Position numbers and translations under genes: made by a program. From Bacillus sp. SG-1 (GTDB lineage Bacteria > Bacillota > Bacilli > Bacillales > Bacillaceae_B): 60,826 nucleotides of DNA. Shown here in pieces: positions 8,590-18,895 of this stretch. The stretch is from contig NZ_ABCF01000014.1 in the NCBI RefSeq assembly GCF_000181495.1, positions 1 to 60,826 of the forward strand, written 5' to 3'. The notes beneath the pieces are model-generated. The model was given only the letters and a program-made list of their open reading frames with translations, did no database searches and was not told the origin of the DNA. Numbering within the stretch: the first letter of the stretch is position 1; each line of letters starts with the position of its first letter.

Positions 8590-9096
8590 TTATTTTATTG
8601 TAATTCCTCTGACGTTTTTAATCGGATTTTTTGAATTTGATCCATCCTTATAGTAAACATGAACAGGTCCATCTTCTTTTAATGGCTTGCCGTCCTTCGA
8701 AAAGCCAAGCAATAGATCTTCTGCTTTTGATAAAGGAAGGGAAAGCTCTTCACTTTGATCAGCGGTCATAATTACAAGGGTGTCAGCGCCGTTCTCTGGC
8801 TCGGCATTTTTCAGAAAAGGGGACAACGGTATTCCGAAAGTGCCATTCAGAATCTTTTCCTTTTCATATTTTTTTTCCGTTTTTAAGGTTGGAGGAGACG
8901 TCGCGCCCTCTTGGATTTCCCTTGTCCAGTTTTTGGACATGTTCTTTGTATATTCGTCTAACTCATTCTTCGCTTTTACTTCGTCCTGAAAATATGTATT
9001 TAAATCGACTTTTCTGTCATCAAAAATCCAGACACCCGGATCTAAGGTGATTTGGTATTTTACCCTACCAGTTAAAGGTACAATTGATGCATCCAT
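8590..9096 (-). CDS. ylaL: YlaL family protein
   Basis: A 168-aa soluble protein beginning MDASIVPLTGRVKYQITLDP, with VWIFDDRKVDL following. It has no signal peptide or membrane segment. Position and general form match B. subtilis YlaL. Databases sometimes label this family as a peptidyl-prolyl isomerase, but I see no FKBP, parvulin or cyclophilin motif and would not assign that activity. AGGGAACCT precedes the ATG on the minus strand. Function unknown. Confidence 0.75.
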   Translation of the reverse strand: MDASIVPLTGRVKYQITLDPGVWIFDDRKVDLNTYFQDEVKAKNELDEYTKNMSKNWTREIQEGATSPPTLKTEKKYEKEKILNGTFGIPLSPFLKNAEPENGADTLVIMTADQSEELSLPLSKAEDLLLGFSKDGKPLKEDGPVHVYYKDGSNSKNPIKNVRGITIK

Positions 9097-9245
9097 CTAG
9101 GTTCCCTCCATCTATGTAATAAGCTTAGTATATCAGATAATACACCGCTTTCACATCTTTGCTGATTCACGATATGAGTAACGGGCCGGATAGTGGGGAA
9201 AAGATATAGAAACAAATATAGACGGGGGAGAGGAGGATTTTTGGA

Positions 9246-10172
9246 ATGAATATAGATAATGAAATTCTAGCAAAAATGGTCAGTGAGGCCCGGCCGATTT
9301 CTGCTGAAGGAAAGCTGGTCGACTACATACCTGCTTTAAAAAAAGAAAATAAGGATAACCTTTCTGTTTCGGTATGTTTTTTAAACGGTGAATTTTTCTA
9401 TGCAGGTGACTATCTCGAAAAATTCACGCTGCAAAGTATTTCAAAGGTCATCACACTGGCACTGGTGTTGATGGACAATGGGGAGGAAGAGGTATTTTCA
9501 AAGGTAGGAATGGAACCGACGGGTGACCCTTTTAACTCGATCATCAAACTTGAAACCAATAGAGTTTCAAAGCCGTTAAACCCGATGATTAATGCCGGTG
9601 CACTTGCGGTAACCGACATGATAAAAGGGTCTACCAATGAAGAAAAGTGGGAAAGGTTATTAGCCTTTGTAAGGCGGTTAACGGGAGATAGTGAAGTAAC
9701 TTACAATCAGGAAGTCGCGGAATCAGAATTCCATACTGCGTTCTTGAACCGCTCACTAGGGTATTTCATGAAACAGCATGGAATCATCAAGGGAGATATT
9801 GAACATTTAATTTATATCTATACAAAGCAGTGTGCAATTGAAATGAACTGCCAGGACCTAGCCAAGATAGGTGCGGTTTTTGCAAATGATGGAATTGACC
9901 CTGTGACAGGCAAACAATTAATCACCAGGGATGTCGCCCGTATATGCAAGACGTTCATGGTTACCTGCGGGATGTATAATTCTTCAGGTGAATTTGCCAT
10001 AAAAGTCGGGATACCAGCGAAAAGCGGGGTATCTGGCGGAATAATGGGTTCCGTTCCCCGAAAATGCGGCATCGGTATATTTGGCCCTTCTCTTGATGAT
10101 ACAGGAAACAGTATAGCGGGCCTAAGGCTTCTTGAATTAATGGGCTCTGAATATAAATGGAGTATTTTTTAA
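9246..10172 (+). CDS. glsA: Glutaminase
   Basis: Serine-type glutaminase converting glutamine to glutamate and ammonia, 308 aa, full length for the family. The catalytic S64-X-X-K67 pair lies in TLQSISKV, as in beta-lactamase-fold glutaminases. Other family motifs are [16 protein letters not shown] and [11 protein letters not shown] (nucleophile-activation region near residue 258). The position after ylaL matches B. subtilis ylaM, the second glutaminase (GlsA2). The gene is monocistronic, with the tandem array starting about 20 bp past its stop. Confidence 0.96.
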   Translation: MNIDNEILAKMVSEARPISAEGKLVDYIPALKKENKDNLSVSVCFLNGEFFYAGDYLEKFTLQSISKVITLALVLMDNGEEEVFSKVGMEPTGDPFNSIIKLETNRVSKPLNPMINAGALAVTDMIKGSTNEEKWERLLAFVRRLTGDSEVTYNQEVAESEFHTAFLNRSLGYFMKQHGIIKGDIEHLIYIYTKQCAIEMNCQDLAKIGAVFANDGIDPVTGKQLITRDVARICKTFMVTCGMYNSSGEFAIKVGIPAKSGVSGGIMGSVPRKCGIGIFGPSLDDTGNSIAGLRLLELMGSEYKWSIF

Positions 10173-10189
10173 GAAAAGGACAATAGGGG

Positions 10190-10425
10190 AAGAGATTTGA
10201 AGGTTGGAGCCATCAGGGGGGAAGGATGATAAAAGTGAGAATTTAGAATCAGAGTCCTTAAGAAAGGTCGTAAAGGATGATAAAAGAGAAGATTGAAGAT
10301 TAAAGTCCATAAGAGAGGTTTTAAAGAAATATAATAAAAAATTAAAATCCTTAATAGATAAAGTAAAGGATGAAAAAAGGAAAAACGACAAATAAAAGCT
10401 CAATATAAAAGTCGTAAAGAAAGGT
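10190..10425. repeat. Tandem repeat array B (~51-bp unit, ~5 units)
   Basis: AAGGATGATAAAAG-like elements begin at 10222, 10273, 10324, 10366 and 10417 (steps of 51, 51, 42 and 51). Between them a TCCTTAA... element can pair with TAAAGGA, giving an interrupted palindrome per unit. Purine-rich on the plus strand. No coding frame is supported. Confidence 0.7.
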
Positions 10426-10909
10426 CTCGCAGCCCCAAACCTCTGACGCTCGAAAACAAAAAGTCTCTATTACTACAGGTCCCCCTTGTATTGACACTTC
10501 TTCCCTTCCTTTATAAATTTCACAGGACAGATCTCGTTACTGATACAATCAGCAATTATGTTTATTTATCCAAACAGGGGAACGCAAAAATTAACGCTCC
10601 TTTTTCCGCCCTATTCCTCAACAACTCACAACAACCGTTTCTTTATCTCATTCAGAACCCCACCAATACAAAGGCAGCTTAGCTGTGCGTTCTCTATAAT
10701 TTTGCCCAGTTCCACTTCCCCAGCGGCAGGCGCCCTGTCAATCTCCTCCTTTGTATTTAGTCATGATCGATCTCAACGCTCAGCAGCTACAGGCCGTATG
10801 CCTTTGGCGGTACACCTCCACTTTGGTTTTCCCACTTGCATTTTCGTCGGTTTAACGATAAAATTTTAAGATAAGAGAATCGCTATTTGTACGGAATGGG
10901 GGGATCATT
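10426..10909. other. Gene-free stretch upstream of ylaN
   Basis: About 480 bp without a convincing gene. Plus-strand open frames here have no ribosome site and unnatural composition. A minus-strand stretch near 10670-10760 reads as protein-like for about 45 codons but has stops and no start. It could be an eroded gene; I do not call one. Confidence 0.5.
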
Positions 10910-11191
10910 ATGGCGTCTGAGATGAAAATAGACCATCGTGAAAAAGCCTATCAGCTGCTGAAGGCTGACGCAGAGAAAATTTTAAAGCTTATTAAAGTAC
11001 AGATGGATAATTTAACGATGCCCCAATGTCCTTTATATGAGGAAGTATTGGATACTCAAATGTTCGGATTATCCCGTGAAATAGAATTTGCTGTCCGTCT
11101 TGGACTAGTGGACGAAGTAGATGGAAAGACCCTTATGGATTCTTTAGAGAGAGAGCTTTCTGCTTTGCATGAGGCTTCGACCAAAAAATAA
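10910..11191 (+). CDS. ylaN: YlaN, Fur-interacting iron homeostasis protein (DUF1507)
   Basis: A 93-aa helical protein, the usual family length. Conserved segments are [16 protein letters not shown], the acidic/aromatic [14 protein letters not shown] and [16 protein letters not shown]. In B. subtilis and S. aureus YlaN is tied to iron limitation and interacts with Fur, tuning derepression of iron genes; older literature called it essential. ATG 10910 follows GGGGGGATCATT. It stands alone and ends in a strong terminator. Confidence 0.94.
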   Translation: MASEMKIDHREKAYQLLKADAEKILKLIKVQMDNLTMPQCPLYEEVLDTQMFGLSREIEFAVRLGLVDEVDGKTLMDSLERELSALHEASTKK

Positions 11192-11200
11192 ATAATCATT

Positions 11201-11240
11201 AAAACTCAAACAAACAGCATGTGATTGTTTGAGTTTTTTT
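11201..11240 (+). terminator. Terminator after ylaN
   Basis: AAAACTCAAACAA / TTGTTTGAGTTTT stem followed by further T residues. Confidence 0.92.
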
Positions 11241-11270
11241 ACTAGACGCCATCATTGCCGTTTCTTTTTG

Positions 11271-11464
11271 AAAGGCTCTTTTCTAACTTTGTTGCTATTT
11301 AATATGAATCTCGAAATATATTGACATCAATCACACAAAATATCCTGGTAAGCAAGGAAGAAAAGAGCTATTCTCCCTGTTCAGAGAGAAAAAACCTTGT
11401 AACAAGGGGAAAAATCCGGCACTAGGGATTTTTCCAAAAGCAACAATCTACGAAAACAGCTTTT
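11271..11464 (-). repeat. Dispersed ~195-bp element, copy 4
   Basis: Starts AAAGGCTCTTTTC and ends ACGAAAACAGCTTT, parallel to copy 2. It includes CTTTGTTGCTATTTAATA at the left, GAAAAGAGCTATTC and CCCTGTTCAGAGAG in the middle, and the hairpin-forming pair GGGGAAAAATCC / GGATTTTTCC at the right. It fills most of the gap before ftsW. Confidence 0.82.
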
Positions 11465-11531
11465 TGTAAAGGTAAGCAGGATTTTCAGTATTTTATATAG
11501 AATATTTTTAAAAAAGGGATAGGAAGAGATT

Positions 11532-12746
11532 ATGCTCATAAAAAAAATATTAAAATCGTACGATTACTCGTTGATAGCTGTTTATGCGTTCCTGGTTTTC
11601 TTTGGTTTGATTATGATATATAGCGCAAGCATGGTAACGGCTGTGGAATACTATGAAACTAGCAGTGATCATTTCTATCAAAAACAGTTATTCAATATTT
11701 TAATCGGTTTTGGGGCTTTTTTATTTGCGGCAGCCTTCCCGTACAAAGCGTTCACGCGATTTAAGTTTCCATTAAAATTAGTGCTGTTCGGTACAATTGG
11801 ACTTTTGCTGGCCGTTCATTTCGTCGGGGATGAAGTCAATGGTGCGCAAAGCTGGCTTGATATCGGATTCATGCAAATCCAGCCATCCGAATTTGCCAAA
11901 TTAACAGTGATCATTTACTTGTCGGCCGTTTACGCAAAAAAGCAGGATTACATAGATCAGTTGAATGTGGGCGTCATGCCTCCTTTGCTGCTGTTTGGCT
12001 TTATTTGCTTTCTGGTATTTCTTGAACCGGATTATGGAACGGCAGGCATCATATTTATGATCGGCTGTTTTGTGATTCTCTGCTCGGGCATCAGCTTTAA
12101 GATGTTTTTTAAACTGGGGGCAGTGGGTGCTGTTCTCTTGCTTATCCTGTCACCTTTTATTTATCTTGGGAGGAATTATATCTTTACGGATGAAAGAGTG
12201 GGAAGGATTCATGCCTACCTCGATCCGTTTCAGTATGCCCAGGGTGAAGGATATCAGCTTGTCAATTCATATTTGGCGATAGGTGCCGGAGGGATCAAGG
12301 GGCTGGGCCTTGGACAGGGTATACAGAAACTTGGTTATCTGCCGGAGTCACATACTGATTTTATCATGGCTATCATCGTAGAAGAACTTGGCTTGCTTGG
12401 TGTGGCTTTTGTCATTGTCGGTCTGGCCTATATCGTATTACGCGGGATTTATACTGGAGTAAAAAGCAGGGATCCCTTTGGCACCATGTTGGCCATCGGT
12501 ATTTCCAGCATGATAGGCCTGCAGGCATTCATCAATCTGGGAGGGGTGTCAGGCGTGATCCCCATCACTGGAGTTCCGCTTCCTTTTGTCAGTTACGGGG
12601 GTTCTTCCTTGCTTGTCCTGTCCCTTTCGATGGGCGTACTTGTCAACGTATCCATGTTTGTGAAATACGATGAAAAGTACAGAATGAAGAAAGAAAAGAC
12701 CGCTGTGAGCAGTGGGGAAGTCAAAAACGTTTATAGTATTAAATAA
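11532..12746 (+). CDS. ftsW: Septal peptidoglycan polymerase FtsW
   Basis: SEDS-family glycosyltransferase that polymerises lipid II at the division septum with a class B PBP (here probably PbpB, encoded 44 kb downstream). It has 404 aa and about ten membrane segments. SEDS signatures are present: IYSASMVTA in the first segment, QPSEFAKL (about residue 116), the large external loop with GQGIQKLGYLPESHTDFI, and VPLPFVSYGGSS (about residue 352). The ATG has AGGAAGAG upstream. It lies between ylaN and pyc as in B. subtilis. Confidence 0.95.
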   Translation: MLIKKILKSYDYSLIAVYAFLVFFGLIMIYSASMVTAVEYYETSSDHFYQKQLFNILIGFGAFLFAAAFPYKAFTRFKFPLKLVLFGTIGLLLAVHFVGDEVNGAQSWLDIGFMQIQPSEFAKLTVIIYLSAVYAKKQDYIDQLNVGVMPPLLLFGFICFLVFLEPDYGTAGIIFMIGCFVILCSGISFKMFFKLGAVGAVLLLILSPFIYLGRNYIFTDERVGRIHAYLDPFQYAQGEGYQLVNSYLAIGAGGIKGLGLGQGIQKLGYLPESHTDFIMAIIVEELGLLGVAFVIVGLAYIVLRGIYTGVKSRDPFGTMLAIGISSMIGLQAFINLGGVSGVIPITGVPLPFVSYGGSSLLVLSLSMGVLVNVSMFVKYDEKYRMKKEKTAVSSGEVKNVYSIK

Positions 12747-12907
12747 TGAAATGAATACGGGCTGGTATTTAGGAATTTTTCTAGAGATCAGCCCTTCTAT
12801 ATAAGCAGATTTGTTTGAAAAATTAAAACTTTCCGATTTGATTTTTCGGCAGCTGCAAATTAAAGATACATAACAAACATGATTAGTGCTTAAAGGAGAG
12901 GGAAAAC

Positions 12908-15900
12908 TTGAAAAAATTCAACAAAGTATTAGTGGCAAACCGCGGAGAAATCGCAATTCGTGTCTTCCGTGCATGTACAGAATTAAACTTGAGAACTGTT
13001 GCAGTTTATTCAAAAGAGGACTCAGGTTCCTATCACCGCTATAAAGCGGATGAGGCTTACCTGGTAGGGGAAGGGAAAAAACCGATTGATGCCTATCTTG
13101 ATATTGAAGGGATCATTGAAATTGCCAAGAAAGCGGATGTGGATGCTATCCATCCAGGATATGGCTTCCTATCTGAAAATATAAATTTTGCAAGAAGGTG
13201 TGAAGAGGAAGGGATTACCTTTATCGGCCCACACTCAGGACATCTGGATATGTTCGGGGATAAGGTAAAAGCAAGGCATCAGGCTCAATTGGCTAATATA
13301 CCTGTCATTCCTGGAAGTGACGGTCCTGTATCAGGGTTGGATGAGGTCGTACAATTCGGCAAAACCCACGGTTACCCAATCATCATCAAAGCTTCGCTCG
13401 GCGGCGGCGGAAGAGGAATGAGGATTGTCCGGGGGCCGGATCAGGTGAAGGAGTCCTATGAAAGGGCCAAATCGGAAGCCAAGGCTGCTTTTGGAAATGA
13501 TGAAGTTTATGTAGAAAGGTTCGTTGAAAACCCTAAGCATATTGAGGTGCAGATCTTAGGGGATCAGCAGGGGAATATAATCCACCTGTTTGAAAGGGAT
13601 TGCTCCGTACAGCGCAGGCATCAGAAAGTCGTTGAAGTTGCACCGTGTGTGTCTCTTGATGAAAAGCTTCGGGACGATATCTGTAATGCGGCAGTCCAGT
13701 TGATGAAGAATGTAGATTATGTGAATGCCGGGACTGTTGAGTTCCTTGTAGCAGATAACCGTTTTTATTTCATTGAAGTTAATCCAAGGGTACAGGTTGA
13801 ACATACCATCACCGAAATGATTACGGGAATTGATATTGTCCAGTCTCAAATCATGATTGCAGAAGGACATGAGCTGCATGGCAGCAAAATTGGTATTCCG
13901 GTCCAAGAGCAAATTTCAACCCACGGATTTGCAATCCAATCAAGGGTAACGACCGAAGATCCGTTAAATAATTTCATGCCTGATACCGGTAAGATCATGG
14001 CCTATCGTTCAGGCGGCGGTTTTGGAGTCAGACTGGATGCGGGGAACGCTTACCAGGGAGCTGTCATTACCCCTTACTATGATTCTCTGCTTGTCAAAGT
14101 CTCTACGTGGGCTCTGTCCTTTGACCAGGCAGCTTCAAAAATGGTGCGGAACCTTCAGGAATTCCGTATAAGAGGAATCAAGACAAACATACCTTTCCTG
14201 GAAAATGTCATTAAACATGAACAATTTTTGACAGGTCAATATGATACGTCTTTTATCGATACTACACCACAGCTTTTCATCTTCCCAAAACGGAAAGACC
14301 GTGGAACAAAAATGTTGTCGTATATCGGAAATGTAACGGTAAACGGTTTTCCGGGAATCGAAAAGAAAAAGAAACCTGTGTTTGACAAACCGAGGATTCC
14401 TAAATCGACAGACCTGCCGGACATGAAAAATGGGACAAAGCAAATTCTTGATCAACAGGGTCCTGAAGGTTTAGTTAATTGGGTTAAAGATCAGAAAAAT
14501 GTTCTTTTGACGGACACTACATTCAGGGATGCCCATCAGTCTTTACTCGCCACTAGAGTAAGAACACACGATTTACAAGCGATTGCAGATCCATCAGCCC
14601 GGTTGATGCCGGACCTGTTCTCATTTGAAATGTGGGGAGGGGCAACCTTTGATGTCGCCTATCGTTTCCTGAAAGAAGATCCATGGGACCGACTGATTAC
14701 ACTGCGTGAAAAGATTCCAAATGTTCTTTTCCAGATGCTTCTCAGGGCTTCAAACGCAGTCGGCTATAAAAATTATCCTGACAACGTAATCAGGGAATTT
14801 GTTGAAAAGTCATCCTTTTCAGGGATCGATGTATTCAGAATATTTGACAGCCTCAACTGGGTTCAGGGGATGGAAACCGCTATTGACGCAGTAAGACAGA
14901 ATGGCAAGGTTGCTGAAGCTGCAATTTGCTACACTGGAGATATTCTTGACCCTTCCAGGCAGAAGTATAACGTGCAGTATTATAAGAACCTTGCTAAAGA
15001 ACTAGAAGCACAGGGTGCTCATATCCTGGCCATTAAAGACATGGCAGGACTGTTGAAACCTCAGGCTGTTTACCGTTTGATTTCTGAACTGAAGGACACA
15101 GTAGACATTCCGATTCATTTGCACAGCCATGATACTAGTGGAAATGGTATCTACATGTATGCAAAAGCAATTGAAGCAGGGGTGGACATAGTTGATACTG
15201 CCTTAGGTTCCATGTCAGGATTGACATCTCAGCCTAGTGCAAACTCCCTTTACTATGCTGTAAAAGGTACAGAGAGGGAACCGAAAGTTGAAGTGAACTC
15301 TTTGGAAAGACTTTCTCACTATTGGGAGGATGTAAGAAAATACTACAAAGATTTTGAAAGCGGCATGATGTCTTCGCATACTGAGGTTTATGAGCACGAA
15401 ATGCCTGGAGGCCAGTACAGTAATCTCCAGCAGCAGGCAAAAGCAGTCGGTCTTGGCGACCGTTGGGAAGAAGTAAAAGAAATGTATTCCCGGGTTAATC
15501 ACATGTTCGGTGACATCGTCAAAGTTACGCCATCTTCAAAAGTTGTTGGAGATATGGCCTTGTTTATGGTCCAAAACGACTTGTCGGAAAACGATGTCCT
15601 GGAGCGGGGAGACAAGATTGACTTCCCGGATTCCGTCATCGAGTTGTTTGAAGGGTACTTGGGTCAGCCTTATGGAGGTTTCCCTGAAAACCTTCAAAGA
15701 GTCATATTAAAAGGTAGAGAACCTATAACAGTCAGACCGGGTGAGCTACTTGATGAAGTTGATTTTGACAAATTGAAAGAACAATTATTCAAGGATCTTG
15801 ACCGTCAGGTAACAAGCTTTGATGCCATAGCCTACGCTCTGTATCCGAAAGTTTTCATGGAATACAATCAAGTGGTTGACGCGTTTGGTGATATTTCAGT

Positions 15901-16348
15901 GCTGGACACTCCCACTTTCTTATATGGAATGAGACTTGGTGAAGAGGTAGAGGTTGAAATTGAGACAGGGAAGACATTGATTGTAAAACTGATTTCCATT
16001 GGACAGCCGCAAGGGGATGGAACAAGAATTGTATATTTTGAGCTTAATGGGCAGGCGCGTGAAGTGGTCATTAAGGATGAAAGTATCAAGGCATCGGTTA
16101 CTATGAAGCCAAAAGCTAATCTAAAGAATGAGAGCCACATAGGAGCAACGATGCCTGGAACGGTTCTCAAAGTGATTGTGGAAAAAGCCGAAAAAGTAAG
16201 TCAGGGAGATCATCTGCTCATCAATGAAGCGATGAAGATGGAGACAACTGTGCAGGCTCCATTCACGGGAACAATTAAAGATATCCATGTAAAAAGCGGA
16301 GACGCTATTGCACCTGGTGATTTGTTGATTGAATTAGATCGTATTTAA
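12908..16348 (+). CDS. pyc: Pyruvate carboxylase
   Basis: Biotin enzyme that carboxylates pyruvate to oxaloacetate to refill the TCA cycle. A 1146-aa single-chain enzyme: biotin carboxylase/ATP-grasp domain (residues 1-450, glycine loop KASLGGGGRGMR), carboxyltransferase domain (from about 530, TDTTFRDAHQSLLATR; metal histidines in HLHSHDTSGNG), then PYC allosteric and tetramerisation segments. The C-terminal biotinyl domain has EAMKMET, with the biotinylated lysine at 1110. The start is TTG 12908 after AAGGAGAG (12893-12900). Monocistronic, ending at a strong hairpin. Confidence 0.98.
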   Translation: MKKFNKVLVANRGEIAIRVFRACTELNLRTVAVYSKEDSGSYHRYKADEAYLVGEGKKPIDAYLDIEGIIEIAKKADVDAIHPGYGFLSENINFARRCEEEGITFIGPHSGHLDMFGDKVKARHQAQLANIPVIPGSDGPVSGLDEVVQFGKTHGYPIIIKASLGGGGRGMRIVRGPDQVKESYERAKSEAKAAFGNDEVYVERFVENPKHIEVQILGDQQGNIIHLFERDCSVQRRHQKVVEVAPCVSLDEKLRDDICNAAVQLMKNVDYVNAGTVEFLVADNRFYFIEVNPRVQVEHTITEMITGIDIVQSQIMIAEGHELHGSKIGIPVQEQISTHGFAIQSRVTTEDPLNNFMPDTGKIMAYRSGGGFGVRLDAGNAYQGAVITPYYDSLLVKVSTWALSFDQAASKMVRNLQEFRIRGIKTNIPFLENVIKHEQFLTGQYDTSFIDTTPQLFIFPKRKDRGTKMLSYIGNVTVNGFPGIEKKKKPVFDKPRIPKSTDLPDMKNGTKQILDQQGPEGLVNWVKDQKNVLLTDTTFRDAHQSLLATRVRTHDLQAIADPSARLMPDLFSFEMWGGATFDVAYRFLKEDPWDRLITLREKIPNVLFQMLLRASNAVGYKNYPDNVIREFVEKSSFSGIDVFRIFDSLNWVQGMETAIDAVRQNGKVAEAAICYTGDILDPSRQKYNVQYYKNLAKELEAQGAHILAIKDMAGLLKPQAVYRLISELKDTVDIPIHLHSHDTSGNGIYMYAKAIEAGVDIVDTALGSMSGLTSQPSANSLYYAVKGTEREPKVEVNSLERLSHYWEDVRKYYKDFESGMMSSHTEVYEHEMPGGQYSNLQQQAKAVGLGDRWEEVKEMYSRVNHMFGDIVKVTPSSKVVGDMALFMVQNDLSENDVLERGDKIDFPDSVIELFEGYLGQPYGGFPENLQRVILKGREPITVRPGELLDEVDFDKLKEQLFKDLDRQVTSFDAIAYALYPKVFMEYNQVVDAFGDISVLDTPTFLYGMRLGEEVEVEIETGKTLIVKLISIGQPQGDGTRIVYFELNGQAREVVIKDESIKASVTMKPKANLKNESHIGATMPGTVLKVIVEKAEKVSQGDHLLINEAMKMETTVQAPFTGTIKDIHVKSGDAIAPGDLLIELDRI

Positions 16349-16356
16349 AAAACAAA

Positions 16357-16386
16357 AAAGGATGGGGAAATCCCCATCCTTTCTTG
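16357..16386. terminator. Bidirectional terminator between pyc and ctaA
   Basis: AAAGGATGGGGA / TCCCCATCCTTT perfect stem, flanked by A-rich and T-rich sequence on both sides. It serves the convergent pyc and ctaA genes. Confidence 0.93.
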
Positions 16387-16400
16387 TTGTCCTATTAATG

Positions 16401-17306
16401 TTACTCGCGCAGTTTGCTTCTGGATGCAAGCAGAATGAAATAGCAAAGCAATCCGAACAGCAATGAAATGATCAAGGCGTGGGCAAGTGCCACATAAAGA
16501 TTCAGTTCGGTAAAAACGGTCAGTGCGCCGGTTGTTGCCTGCATGGTAACAAGGATAAATGCTATGATCCAGCCCCAGTAAATGACTTTTTGTTGTTTGT
16601 AATTTTTTACTGCAAGATAAGCTGCATAGGCGATCCAGAAAAAGATGATGGCAGCAGCGAATCTGTGTCCCATTTGTATCCACTCATACATATTTTCAGG
16701 CCATGCCGGACTGTCGTTCAGGCATAGCGGCCAATCCCCGCAGATCAAGCTGGAATTGGTATGTCTGACTAATGCGCCGGTATAAACGACGATGTAACTG
16801 TAGAGAGTGATACCAATGATATGGAACCTCATCTTGCGGTCAATTACAACCTTGTCCGCGTCAAACTTTTTATCCACTTCGAATATCAACAGTGTCAAGA
16901 GCAGCACGGCCGCAAATGAAATTAGCGAAATCCCGAAATGAAGAGCAAGTACAAAATCAGACTGAGCCCAGATAACGGCTGCTGCTCCGATCAGTGCCTG
17001 TGCCGCTAAAAAGAAAAATGATAAAGCAGCAAGGAGTTTTGTTTCTCTTTTATACCCGATGGCTTTCCATGACCAGATAGCGAGGATCAGAACCAAAATA
17101 CCTACACTGCCGGAAACAAGCCTGTGTGATAATTCTATCACCAGCTCAAATGTAATCTGGCTTGGAACTAATTCCCCGTTACAAAGGGGCCATGAGCGTC
17201 CGCAGCCCATACCTGACTCGGTCTTGGTAACCAAAGCGCCGCCAAGAAGCACGAACAGCATGCCTAAGGTGGTGATGACGCTTAACCACTTCAAACCTCT
17301 ATGCAA
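16401..17306 (-). CDS. ctaA: Haem A synthase CtaA
   Basis: Membrane enzyme that oxidises the C8 methyl of haem O to a formyl group, making haem A for cytochrome aa3 oxidase. A 301-aa protein with eight membrane helices in two similar halves. Haem-ligand histidines lie in [25 protein letters not shown] and ALAHALI. Two cysteine pairs are visible, GCGRSWPLC and ICGDWPLC, as in Bacillus CtaA. The start is TTG 17306 (AGGTGA 5 nt upstream), giving MHRGLKWL, comparable with the B. subtilis N-terminus; GTG 17315 is possible. Divergent from ctaB. Confidence 0.95.
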   Translation of the reverse strand: MHRGLKWLSVITTLGMLFVLLGGALVTKTESGMGCGRSWPLCNGELVPSQITFELVIELSHRLVSGSVGILVLILAIWSWKAIGYKRETKLLAALSFFFLAAQALIGAAAVIWAQSDFVLALHFGISLISFAAVLLLTLLIFEVDKKFDADKVVIDRKMRFHIIGITLYSYIVVYTGALVRHTNSSLICGDWPLCLNDSPAWPENMYEWIQMGHRFAAAIIFFWIAYAAYLAVKNYKQQKVIYWGWIIAFILVTMQATTGALTVFTELNLYVALAHALIISLLFGLLCYFILLASRSKLRE

Positions 17307-17882
17307 TCTAATCACCTACTTTGAAAATAAACTCTAAAACTTCTAATTAAATATAAATATCATAGATTAAGACAAAAAATCTGCGTTGGGTACTATAGTC
17401 ATTAAAATGGTATTCTGAAAAAATGTACGCCTTTAAGATGATACCGAATAACCCCTTAAAAAACAACAGATAAAATGTTACAGAAAAAAGGAGAATACAG
17501 GGCAGGATATTCGATAGTGCCAGATTAGTAGTAAAGCGGCATCGATGACTTCTTATAAAAAATGTCGAATGTCTGTAAGCGTTTCAACTGATTTTATGGT
17601 ATGATGTTTTTGTGAAATAATCTATATTTTGAAAGGGAGCTGGAAGACACAATATCGCCATATTTCATTCCGTTCTATTTACCAAAAAGAAAAAAATCTG
17701 TGGTTTAATATAATATTGACAGCTGAAATTTTAGAAAATTTATAAGCTGAACAGATTGATTTTCACAGGATAATTATAGGAAATCTATGAAATTCCTGCA
17801 TGATTATAGAAATGGATATGAAATTCCTTTATAGTATAGAGGTGAGCAAACCTCTGTTATTTAAGAGAGAGGAGGGGGAAAG
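17307..17882. promoter_or_regulatory. ctaA-ctaB divergent regulatory region
   Basis: About 575 bp with no gene. It holds an extended -10 (TG-G-TATGAT, 17597-17605) reading toward ctaB and a cre-like site TGTAAGCGTTTCAA (17574-17587) covering the -35 area, one mismatch from the CcpA consensus. TTTGTGAAAT at 17609-17618 resembles a ResD box. In B. subtilis ctaA and ctaB are ResD-activated and the cta operon is subject to carbon control. The sites here are read by eye only. Confidence 0.45.
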
Positions 17883-18797
17883 ATGTCTAACAGCAGAGTA
17901 ATTGCAGATATGAAAGAGGCAGATATTCCAGTTACTACAGCATGGAAAGACTTTTTGGCCCTTATTAAAATTGGTATTGTCAACTCCAATTTAATTACAA
18001 CATTTACAGGTATGTGGTTAGCTTTCTATTTTACTAATACACACTTCCTCGATTCACTTCATACGATGTTCCTCACTTTAGCGGGTTCAGCACTAGTCAT
18101 GGGTGGGTCCTGCAGCATCAATAACTATATTGATCGGGACATCGACCATCTGATGGAGAGAACTAAAGGACGGCCTACGGTAACGGGCAGAATCACCGGC
18201 AGCAAAGCATTGCTGATTGGATTACTGATGGTTACTATAGGAACTGTTCTTTTATTTATGACCACTGTTACAGCCGGTATTATAGGCATTATCGGTATCT
18301 TCAGTTATGTGGTCCTATATACTATGTGGTCTAAAAGGCAGCACGTAAGCAATACGGTCGTAGGAAGCATCTCAGGGGCTGTTCCGCCGCTGATTGGCTG
18401 GGCAGCAGTCGATGCTAACCTTGATCTTATCGCGTGGATGCTGTTTGCCATTGTATTCATTTGGCAGCCGCCGCATTTCTATGCTTTGGCCATGAAACGA
18501 GTTGAAGAATACAGAGCGGCGAATATTCCAATGCTTCCTGTTGTGAAAGGTTTTGCAGCCACAAAGAATCATAGTGTTGCATGGGTTGCATGTCTGCTCC
18601 CAATTCCATTCTTTTTATTGGATCTAGGCCTGGTGTTCTTTATCCTGGCGACAGCATTCAACATTGGATGGTTGGCTTTGGCTCTTTCGGGTTATAAAAT
18701 GAAAGATGACTTGAAATGGGCAAGGCTCATGTTTGTTTATTCCTTAAACTATTTGACTATCCTTTTTGTAGCGATGGTCATCGTAACAGTCATCTGA
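17883..18797 (+). CDS. ctaB: Protohaem IX farnesyltransferase (haem O synthase)
   Basis: UbiA-family prenyltransferase that adds farnesyl to haem B, making haem O, the substrate of CtaA. A 304-aa protein with about nine membrane helices. The prenyl-diphosphate motif [15 protein letters not shown] lies near residue 81, and a second conserved loop, [18 protein letters not shown], near residue 200. A GAGAGGAGGGGG ribosome site precedes the ATG. First gene of the ctaBCDEF(G) operon, about 100 bp before ctaC. Confidence 0.97.
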   Translation: MSNSRVIADMKEADIPVTTAWKDFLALIKIGIVNSNLITTFTGMWLAFYFTNTHFLDSLHTMFLTLAGSALVMGGSCSINNYIDRDIDHLMERTKGRPTVTGRITGSKALLIGLLMVTIGTVLLFMTTVTAGIIGIIGIFSYVVLYTMWSKRQHVSNTVVGSISGAVPPLIGWAAVDANLDLIAWMLFAIVFIWQPPHFYALAMKRVEEYRAANIPMLPVVKGFAATKNHSVAWVACLLPIPFFLLDLGLVFFILATAFNIGWLALALSGYKMKDDLKWARLMFVYSLNYLTILFVAMVIVTVI

Positions 18798-18895
18798 TTA
18801 ATTCGGGAATTCTTTCTATAGGAAATCCATATAAAAGAAGTTTCAGTCCTTGTTTAACAAAAGTACATTACACGAAAGAGGGGTTTGATTAAGCT

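Noticed and set aside
10490..10870. Two overlapping plus-strand open frames (63 and 103 codons) and a minus-strand stretch that reads like protein for about 45 codons
   Set aside because: The plus frames have no ribosome site and odd composition (runs of Ser/Pro/Thr). The minus stretch has no start codon and needs a frameshift to continue, so at most it is an eroded gene.
17640..17720. Possible riboswitch or attenuator in the ctaB leader
   Set aside because: AT-rich with no stable stem-terminator pair visible by eye.
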